This document shows positions 58,260-64,000 of a DNA stretch of 64,000 bases, piece by piece. The translations under genes were made by a program, and so were the position numbers. The notes under the pieces were generated by a model. That model was not told the origin of the DNA, did not search any database, and saw only the letters and a list, made by a program, of their open reading frames with translations. Source of the stretch: Nitratireductor aquimarinus (GTDB taxonomy: Bacteria; Pseudomonadota; Alphaproteobacteria; Rhizobiales; Rhizobiaceae). Position 1 is the first letter of the stretch. Every line of letters begins with the position of its first letter. The DNA is taken from assembly GCF_046773475.1 (NCBI RefSeq), contig NZ_CP177239.1, forward strand, positions 372,001-436,000. The letters run 5' to 3'.

Positions 58260-60089
58260 TCAGGCGCGGGTGCGAACATAATCTCCGGGGGCGTCGGCCA
58301 GAGCTTTCTTGCCTTTTGCGGGTTTGCGCGCCTTTACCTCTTCATTGTCGAGGCCGGTGATCCATTCGTGCCATCTGGGCCACCAGGAGCCCGCGTTCTC
58401 CTTCGCCTGCGCCATCCAGTCGTCCAGTTCGCCTTCAGGCTTCGGTCCGCTCCAGAACTGGTATTTCTTCATCTCGGGCGGGTTGATCACGCCGGCGATG
58501 TGGCCGGACCCCGCGAGCACGAACTCCACCGGTCCGCCGAAGAAACGGCTTCCCAAAAAGACGGATTTCGCAGGCGCGATGTGATCCTCGCGGGTGGCGA
58601 GGTTGAAGATCGGTATGTCGACATCTTCCAGATGCAGCGTCCTGCCGCGCAGCACCGCGCGACCCTGCGAGAGATTGTTCTCCAGATAGCAGTTGCGCAG
58701 GTAATAGGAGTGGTTCGCCGCTGCGAGCCGGGTGGAATCGGAGTTCCAGTAGAGAAGGTCAAAGGGCAGGGGCGCCTGACCGCGCAGGTAGTTGTTAACC
58801 ACATAGGGCCAGATCAGGTCGCCCGCGCGCAGCATGTTGAAGGCGGTGGCCATGCGTGTGGCGTCCAGAAAGCCGCGTTCACGCATTGCCGCGTCCAGAG
58901 CCTTTATCTGCTCTTCATCGACAAAGACCTTGAGATCGCCGGCAAAGGTGAAGTCCACCTGCGTCGTCAGGAAGGTTGCAGACGCGATGCGTTGCTCACC
59001 CTCTGCCGCCATCAGCGCGAGGCCTGCGGCAAGCAGCGTGCCGCCCACGCAATAGCCCATTGCGTTGACCTGCTTCTCGCCCGTTGCCTGTTCGATCGTG
59101 TCGAGCGCGAAGCGAATGCCCTCATCAATGTAATCACCCCAGTCCAGACAGGCGTGGCGCTCATCCGGGTTGATCCACGAGATGACAAACACCGTGTGGC
59201 CCTGTTCCACCGCCCAGCGGATGAAGGAGCGCTTGGGGTTGAGGTCGAGAATGTAGAACTTGTTGATCCATGGCGGCACGATGAGCAAGGGCCGCTTGAA
59301 CGCTTTCTTGGTGGTCGGCTCGTATTGCAGCACTTCCACAAGCCGGTTGCGGGCGATGACCTTGCCCGGCGTGGTGGCGATGTTCTCGCCCACCTTGAAC
59401 TTGGAGGCGTCGGACTGGCGCAGTTTCAGGTCGCCCTTGCCAGCGGCGATGTCCTCGGCGAGCATGCGCATGCCGCGCACGAGATTTTCGCCGTCGCTCG
59501 CCATGGTTTCACGGTAAAGCTCGGGATTGGTGAGCAGGAAGTTTGACGGCGAGAGGGCCTGGCTCATCTGCTCGACATAGAAGCGAGCCTTGTGGCGCGT
59601 CGCCTCATCCAGATTGTCGGCTCCATCAACCAGGTCGGCCGCCCAGCGCGCGGTAACCAGATAGGCCTGTTTCAGGAAGCTGAAAAAGGCGTTGCGGCCC
59701 CATTCGGGGTCCTGAAACCGCTTGTCCCTGTCGGATGCCGGCGCATAGTCGGCGATATTGTCTTCGCTCATGCGGCGGATCGCATTCGCCCAGATGCCCA
59801 TGAACTCGCCAAAGAGCCGCGTCTGCGCCTCCAGTGCGCGCGCCGGATCGCTCAGCCAGTATTCACTGACGCGGGAGAACGTTTTGACCATGTCGGCGAG
59901 GGGCGCTGCGGAAATGTCGGTCGATTCGCCACTTTCGCGGGCCTGCCTCCAGGAGGCGGCCGCCTTGCCGAGCTCTTCGAGCGCCTGCGCCAGATTCTGC
60001 GCAAAACGCTGCGGATCTTTTGCGAAATACTGCTCTACCGTGCTGTCTGCTTGGTTTTCTGCGCCATTGGTCTGCTTTTCATGAGCCAT
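58260..60089 (-). CDS. phaC: class I poly(3-hydroxyalkanoate) synthase
   Basis: A 609-residue PHA synthase that polymerises hydroxyacyl-CoA into storage granules. The lipase-box-like motif is GYCVGG with nucleophile Cys347; Asp502 (ATREDHIAP) and His530 (AGSGHIAG) complete the triad. The WINKFYILDLNPKRSFIRW and DFTFAGDLKVF segments and the length define class I. The C-terminus is Lys-rich (KARKPAKGKKALAD). phaAB and phasins are not in the window. It is transcribed divergently from a small lipoprotein gene. Confidence 0.95.
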   Translation of the reverse strand: MAHEKQTNGAENQADSTVEQYFAKDPQRFAQNLAQALEELGKAAASWRQARESGESTDISAAPLADMVKTFSRVSEYWLSDPARALEAQTRLFGEFMGIWANAIRRMSEDNIADYAPASDRDKRFQDPEWGRNAFFSFLKQAYLVTARWAADLVDGADNLDEATRHKARFYVEQMSQALSPSNFLLTNPELYRETMASDGENLVRGMRMLAEDIAAGKGDLKLRQSDASKFKVGENIATTPGKVIARNRLVEVLQYEPTTKKAFKRPLLIVPPWINKFYILDLNPKRSFIRWAVEQGHTVFVISWINPDERHACLDWGDYIDEGIRFALDTIEQATGEKQVNAMGYCVGGTLLAAGLALMAAEGEQRIASATFLTTQVDFTFAGDLKVFVDEEQIKALDAAMRERGFLDATRMATAFNMLRAGDLIWPYVVNNYLRGQAPLPFDLLYWNSDSTRLAAANHSYYLRNCYLENNLSQGRAVLRGRTLHLEDVDIPIFNLATREDHIAPAKSVFLGSRFFGGPVEFVLAGSGHIAGVINPPEMKKYQFWSGPKPEGELDDWMAQAKENAGSWWPRWHEWITGLDNEEVKARKPAKGKKALADAPGDYVRTRA

Positions 60090-60202
60090 GTTCTGCGCCT
60101 ACAACCTAAACGCGCCTTTCAACGGGCGCGGTGTTAACATAATCTGACGGGAGGCTCCCCCTCTGCCATCATGCATGGTAGTGGCTTGAATCGGAAGAGA
60201 AT

Positions 60203-60646
60203 ATGAAAATCAAATCTCACGGCGGTTTTTTTCGCGCAGTCGCGCTTCTCGCTCCGGTGGTTGCGTTGCCGCCGATTCTGGGGGGGTGCATGAGCGCAAG
60301 CCTGGAGGATGCAGCGCCCGCCGCCGCCCTCCGCACGCCGCCAGTGGTTCCACAACCCGCCCCGCGCACGGCGGCAACGCCGTCGCAGAAGCCGACACCA
60401 GGTGCGCCCACACCGGGTGCAAATGTGACCGGCGCTTATCCTGACCTGAATGTGCCGCCGGCCTCGGCGACAGCGCCCATCGCGCCTTCGGAAAAGGATG
60501 CGCTGATGCGCGACCTGACAGCGACGCGGCAAAGGCTGGAGAACAGTGCGCCGGCAAATAATGCGGATACCGAGGCGCGCCGTCTGCGCAATCTGGCGAA
60601 AACCCATGCCGAGCGGCAGCTTCAGGAAATCGAAAAGACCGAGTAG
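60203..60646 (+). CDS. small predicted lipoprotein
   Basis: A 147-residue protein with a long signal ending in the lipobox PPILGGC (Cys near 29). A Pro/Ala/Thr-rich spacer follows and then a charged helical end (LMRDLTATRQRLENS to AERQLQEIEKTE). I do not recognise a function. ATG 60203 follows AAGAGA-type sequence. It is divergent from phaC and 87 bp before the aminotransferase gene. Confidence 0.65.
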   Translation: MKIKSHGGFFRAVALLAPVVALPPILGGCMSASLEDAAPAAALRTPPVVPQPAPRTAATPSQKPTPGAPTPGANVTGAYPDLNVPPASATAPIAPSEKDALMRDLTATRQRLENSAPANNADTEARRLRNLAKTHAERQLQEIEKTE

Positions 60647-60733
60647 GGACGGGGTTCCTGCTCTCGACCGTTGACGGGATTGGGTATATGAGGACCGGGC
60701 GCGGCATCGCGCATCCCGTTTTGAGGTACGATG

Positions 60734-61951
60734 ATGGAAGAATTCCATAAGATCCGCCGGCTTCCGCCTTATGTTTTCGAACAGGTAAACCGCCTGAAAG
60801 CCAGCGCGCGAGCGCGCGGCGCGGACATCATCGATCTCGGAATGGGCAATCCCGACCTGCCGACGCCGCAGGCCATTGTCGACAAGCTGTGCGACGTGGT
60901 GCGCGATCCGCGCACGCATCGCTATTCTTCTTCGCGGGGCATTCCGGGATTGCGCCGTGCGCAGGCGGCTTATTATGAGCGCCGCTTTGGTGTGAAGCTT
61001 GATCCCGAGACCCAGATTGTCGCGACGCTTGGCTCGAAGGAAGGTTTTGCCAACATGGCCCAGGCGATCACCGCGCCGGGCGATGTGGTTCTTTGTCCGA
61101 ACCCGACCTATCCGATCCATACATTCGGCTTCATCATGTCGGGCGGCGTCGTGCGCGCCATTCCCGCCGAGCCGGATGAGAATTTCATTCCCGCGCTTGA
61201 ACGCGCGGTGCGCTATTCGACGCCAAAGCCGCTGGCGCTGATCCTCAACTATCCGTCAAATCCGACGGCCTGTATGGCGTCGCTCGATTTCTACAGGGAC
61301 GTCGTTGCGTTCGCCCGCAAGAATGACCTCATCATTCTGTCGGATCTCGCCTATTCGGAAATCTATTTCGACGGCAACCCGCCGCCCTCCGTTCTCGAGG
61401 TTCCGGGGGCAATGGATGTGACGGTGGAGTTCACCTCCATGTCGAAGACCTTCTCCATGCCCGGCTGGCGCATGGGGTTTGCGGTCGGCAATGAGCGTCT
61501 GATCGCAGCGCTCTCGCGGGTGAAGTCCTATCTGGACTATGGCGCGTTCACGCCGATCCAGGTGGCTGCTGCCGCCGCGCTCAATTCCGATGGCTCCGAG
61601 ATCGAAGAGGTGCGCGAGGTCTATCACCGCCGCCGCGATGTGCTCGTCGAGTCTTTTGGTCGCGCAGGCTGGGAGGTTCCGCCTCCGCCGGCCACCATGT
61701 TTGCCTGGGTGCCGATCCCCGAAGCCTATCGCGCGCTTGGCTCGCTTGAGTTTTCCAAGCTGCTGGTCGAGAAGGCGGAGGTGGCGGTCGCGCCGGGCAT
61801 CGGTTTCGGCGAGTTTGGCGATCAGCATGTGCGCATTGCACTGGTGGAGAACGAGCACCGGATTCGCCAGGCGGCGCGCAGCATCAAGCGCTTCCTTGCA
61901 ACGGCGCCCGAAAACACCGACAACGTCATCCCGCTCGGCGCCCGTCGCTGA
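60734..61951 (+). CDS. class I/II PLP aminotransferase (AlaC/LL-DAP aminotransferase-like)
   Basis: A 405-residue fold-type I aminotransferase. Family points are IIDLGMGNPDLPTPQ near residue 34, YSSSRGIPGLRRAQAAYY, LNYPSNPTACMA, the DLAYSEIYFDG Tyr, and the PLP-lysine in SMSKTFSMPGWRMGF near residue 240. It is placed directly before hom, a common Rhizobiales pair, suggesting a role in aspartate-family or alanine metabolism; the amino donor and acceptor are not determined. Tandem ATGs at 60731 and 60734 are possible; the second is better spaced from GAGG at 60723. Confidence 0.88.
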   Translation: MEEFHKIRRLPPYVFEQVNRLKASARARGADIIDLGMGNPDLPTPQAIVDKLCDVVRDPRTHRYSSSRGIPGLRRAQAAYYERRFGVKLDPETQIVATLGSKEGFANMAQAITAPGDVVLCPNPTYPIHTFGFIMSGGVVRAIPAEPDENFIPALERAVRYSTPKPLALILNYPSNPTACMASLDFYRDVVAFARKNDLIILSDLAYSEIYFDGNPPPSVLEVPGAMDVTVEFTSMSKTFSMPGWRMGFAVGNERLIAALSRVKSYLDYGAFTPIQVAAAAALNSDGSEIEEVREVYHRRRDVLVESFGRAGWEVPPPPATMFAWVPIPEAYRALGSLEFSKLLVEKAEVAVAPGIGFGEFGDQHVRIALVENEHRIRQAARSIKRFLATAPENTDNVIPLGARR

Positions 61952-61991
61952 GTCCCACTTACAGACTGTTCAAGAAGGAGCACGCCGCATC

Positions 61992-63305
61992 ATGTCCGAA
62001 GCGTTGCGTATTGGAATTGCGGGTTTGGGAACCGTAGGAGCTTCTGTCGTGCGCTGCATGACGGAGAAGGAAGCGGAACTGACCAGGCAATGCGGACGCA
62101 TGATGACGCTCACGGCTGTCTCGGCGCGCGACCGAACCCGTGACCGTGGCGTCGATCTCGGCAATGCAAAGTGGTTCGATGATCCGGTGGAGCTCGCCCG
62201 TTCCTCTGATATCGACGTGTTCGTCGAACTGATCGGCGGCGACAGCGGCCCCGCCTATGACGCGGTGAAGGCAGCGCTTGAGGCCGGCCATCACGTGGTG
62301 ACCGCCAACAAGGCGCTTCTGTCCAAACATGGCGTGGCGCTCGCGACGATTGCCGAGGAAAAGGGCGTTCTCCTCAACTATGAGGCGGCGGTCGCTGGCG
62401 GCATTCCGGTCATCAAGACCATGCGCGAAGCGCTGGCCGGCAATGATGTGAGCCGCGTGTTCGGCATCATGAACGGAACGGCCAACTACATTCTGACGCG
62501 GATGGAAGAAGAGGGGCTTTCCTTTGAGGACTGCCTCGCAGAGGCTCAGCGTCTTGGTTATGCCGAAGCCGATCCGACCTTCGATATCGAGGGACACGAC
62601 ACGGCGCACAAGCTCTCGATCCTCACGAGCCTTGCCTTCGGCTGCCAGATTTCGGCTGACGACATCTACATGGAAGGCATTTCCAACATCAGCCAGGCCG
62701 ATATTCGCGCCGCCAGCGAACTCGGCTACCGCATCAAGCTTCTGGGCGTCGCGCAGCGCACCGACAGCGGCATCGAGCAGCGCGTGCACCCGACCATGGT
62801 GCCCACGCAGTCCGTGATCGCTCAGGTGCACGGCGTCACCAATGCAGTGGCAATCGAGACCGATGTTCTGGGCGAGCTCCTGCTCTCCGGCCCCGGCGCC
62901 GGCGGCAATGCGACGGCCTCTGCCGTGATTGGCGACATGGCGGATATCGCCAAGAGCCGGCCCGGCTTCCAGCATGGCCCGGTCTTCGGGCGTCCGGCCG
63001 CGAAGCTGAAGCCTTACCAGCGTGCGCGCATGCGTGCGCATGAGGGCGGCTACTTCATCCGCATGACCGTGCATGACCGCGCCGGCGTGTTCGCAGCCAT
63101 TGCCAAGCGTATGGCCGACAACGAGATTTCGCTGGAATCCATCGTTCAGCACGCCGATGGCGGTCTGCCGGAGGATCAGAAGAACGTGATTCTCGTGACC
63201 CATGAGACCACCGAGGAAGCCGTGCGCAAGGCGGTGGATGGTGTGATTGCGGACGGTCACATGGTCGACAAGCCCCAGGTTATCCGCATCGAGCGGGCAG
63301 CCTGA
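61992..63305 (+). CDS. hom: homoserine dehydrogenase
   Basis: A 437-residue enzyme reducing aspartate semialdehyde to homoserine, for threonine and methionine. The NAD(P) site is RIGIAGLGTVGASVV; catalytic-domain motifs are GGIPVIKTMREALAGNDVSRVFGIMNGTANYIL and AEADPTFDIEGHDTAHKL. A C-terminal ACT domain (FIRMTVHDRAGVFAAIAKRMADN) should give allosteric control. ATG 61992 has AAGGAG at 61975-61980. It is 40 bp after the aminotransferase, so co-transcribed. Confidence 0.96.
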   Translation: MSEALRIGIAGLGTVGASVVRCMTEKEAELTRQCGRMMTLTAVSARDRTRDRGVDLGNAKWFDDPVELARSSDIDVFVELIGGDSGPAYDAVKAALEAGHHVVTANKALLSKHGVALATIAEEKGVLLNYEAAVAGGIPVIKTMREALAGNDVSRVFGIMNGTANYILTRMEEEGLSFEDCLAEAQRLGYAEADPTFDIEGHDTAHKLSILTSLAFGCQISADDIYMEGISNISQADIRAASELGYRIKLLGVAQRTDSGIEQRVHPTMVPTQSVIAQVHGVTNAVAIETDVLGELLLSGPGAGGNATASAVIGDMADIAKSRPGFQHGPVFGRPAAKLKPYQRARMRAHEGGYFIRMTVHDRAGVFAAIAKRMADNEISLESIVQHADGGLPEDQKNVILVTHETTEEAVRKAVDGVIADGHMVDKPQVIRIERAA

Positions 63306-63348
63306 CGCAGGTTTGGCGTCTGTCACATTTATTCAATCGATTCATGTT

Positions 63349-63395
63349 TTTGACGGGGCGGTGAGGGACTTGCCGTCCCGCGCCGTCTTTGTCAC
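63349..63395 (+). terminator. imperfect hairpin between hom and glpX
   Basis: GACGG at the left and CCGTC at the right flank a GC-rich imperfect stem, followed by TTTGTC. May be a weak terminator or attenuator; pairing was judged by eye. Confidence 0.35.
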
Positions 63396-63445
63396 AAGAA
63401 GCCGGCCCGCTCATGGGGAGCGGAAGAACATCAGGATTTGAGTCA

Positions 63446-64000
63446 ATGTTGAAAGCCTCGCAGGCGGGTCTCGACCGCATTCTCACGCTGGAACTCGTTC
63501 GTGTGACGGAGCGCGCGGCTGTGGCTGCAGCGCGGCTGCGCGGACGTGGTGACGAGAAGGCCGCCGATCAGGTGGCCGTCGACGCGATGCGCTCCGAACT
63601 CAACCGCCTGCCCATTCAGGGCACGGTGGTGATCGGCGAAGGCGAACGCGACGAAGCGCCGATGCTTTACATCGGTGAGGAAGTGGGCGTGGGCGAAGGC
63701 CCGGAAGTCGACATCGCGCTCGACCCGCTGGAAGGCACCACGATCTGCGCCAAGAACCTGCCGAACTCGCTGGCGGTGATCGCCATCGCAGAGCGCGGCA
63801 GCCTGCTTTATGCGCCCGACGTCTACATGGAAAAGATTGCCGTCGGCCCGGGCTATCCCGAGGGCGTTGTTGATCTCGATGCGCCAGCCGTGGAGAACAT
63901 CGAAGCGCTGGCCAAGGCCAAGGGCGTTCCGGTCAATGAGATCACGGCCTGCATTCTCGATCGTCCGCGCCATGCGCGCCTGATCGAGGAAGTGCGCGGC
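63446..64000 (+). CDS. glpX: class II fructose-1,6-bisphosphatase GlpX (5' part, cut by window end)
   Basis: The first 185 codons are open to the window edge. The start MLKASQAGLDRILTLELVRV, the metal-site stretch VVIGEGERDEAPMLYIGEEVG and the DIALDPLEGTTICAKNLPNSLAVIAIAERG segment identify GlpX-type (class II) fructose-1,6-bisphosphatase, a gluconeogenic enzyme. ATG 63446 has AGGA upstream. The aminotransferase-hom-glpX order is usual in Rhizobiales. About 140 residues are missing at the C-terminus. Confidence 0.93.
   Translation, partial: MLKASQAGLDRILTLELVRVTERAAVAAARLRGRGDEKAADQVAVDAMRSELNRLPIQGTVVIGEGERDEAPMLYIGEEVGVGEGPEVDIALDPLEGTTICAKNLPNSLAVIAIAERGSLLYAPDVYMEKIAVGPGYPEGVVDLDAPAVENIEALAKAKGVPVNEITACILDRPRHARLIEEVRG

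Overview
The window is about 62-63% G+C chromosomal DNA from an alphaproteobacterium of the order Hyphomicrobiales (Rhizobiales), most like the Phyllobacteriaceae/Mesorhizobium group. The evidence is gene order and family content: pcm-tolC-popZ-valS, an ExoR homologue, divergent erpA/dgt, a nagZ-scpAB-tatABC-serS-surE-pcm-nlpD run, a fused SecDF, a 46-residue DUF1127 protein, class I PhaC and dispersed palindromic intergenic elements. No tool was run, so every family assignment rests on motifs, length and neighbourhood. No prophage, insertion sequence, integrase or CRISPR array was seen.

Layout. 1-9.4 kb: PCMT-like methyltransferase, TolC, PopZ, ValS, a FadL-type porin with a palindromic operator upstream, and TerC. 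9.6-17.2 kb: ilvD overlapping exoR, a small secreted protein, xth, a polysaccharide deacetylase, an NCS2 nucleobase permease, a periplasmic cupin and erpA. 17.3-33.7 kb: a long co-directional block with dgt, argS, a giant SPOR-domain protein, nagZ, scpA-scpB, an orphan ABC ATPase, tatABC, serS, surE-pcm and nlpD. 33.8-43.3 kb: DUF815 ATPase, yajC-secDF followed directly by homologues of two mitochondrial complex I assembly factors (NDUFAF3 and NDUFAF6 families), a DUF4153 membrane protein, trmFO and a secreted protein with a Cys-His-Asp arrangement.

43.3-44.1 kb, minus strand, holds the most striking element. A 46-residue DUF1127 gene is followed by four tandem small-RNA units. Each unit has three hairpins and all twelve loops show CCUCCUCCC, an anti-Shine-Dalgarno sequence. 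This matches the cuckoo/CcsR small-RNA family. Two units are a 170-bp tandem duplication with one mismatch.

44.4-64 kb: tRNA-Leu(UAG), trigger factor, an APH(6)-like kinase, a GNAT acetyltransferase, a tetrathionate-reductase-like operon (B-C-A order) with an FNR-type box upstream, radC, map, sfsA, an SBF/BASS-like transporter, tRNA-Glu(UUC), an M15-type lipoprotein peptidase, phaC, a small lipoprotein, an aminotransferase with hom, and the 5' part of glpX cut by the window edge.

Together the window is mostly housekeeping: protein export (Tat and Sec), chromosome segregation and polarity (ScpAB, PopZ), translation and envelope maintenance. Stress or anaerobic functions are inserted among these: the cuckoo RNA array, the Ttr-like operon, ExoR and PHA storage.
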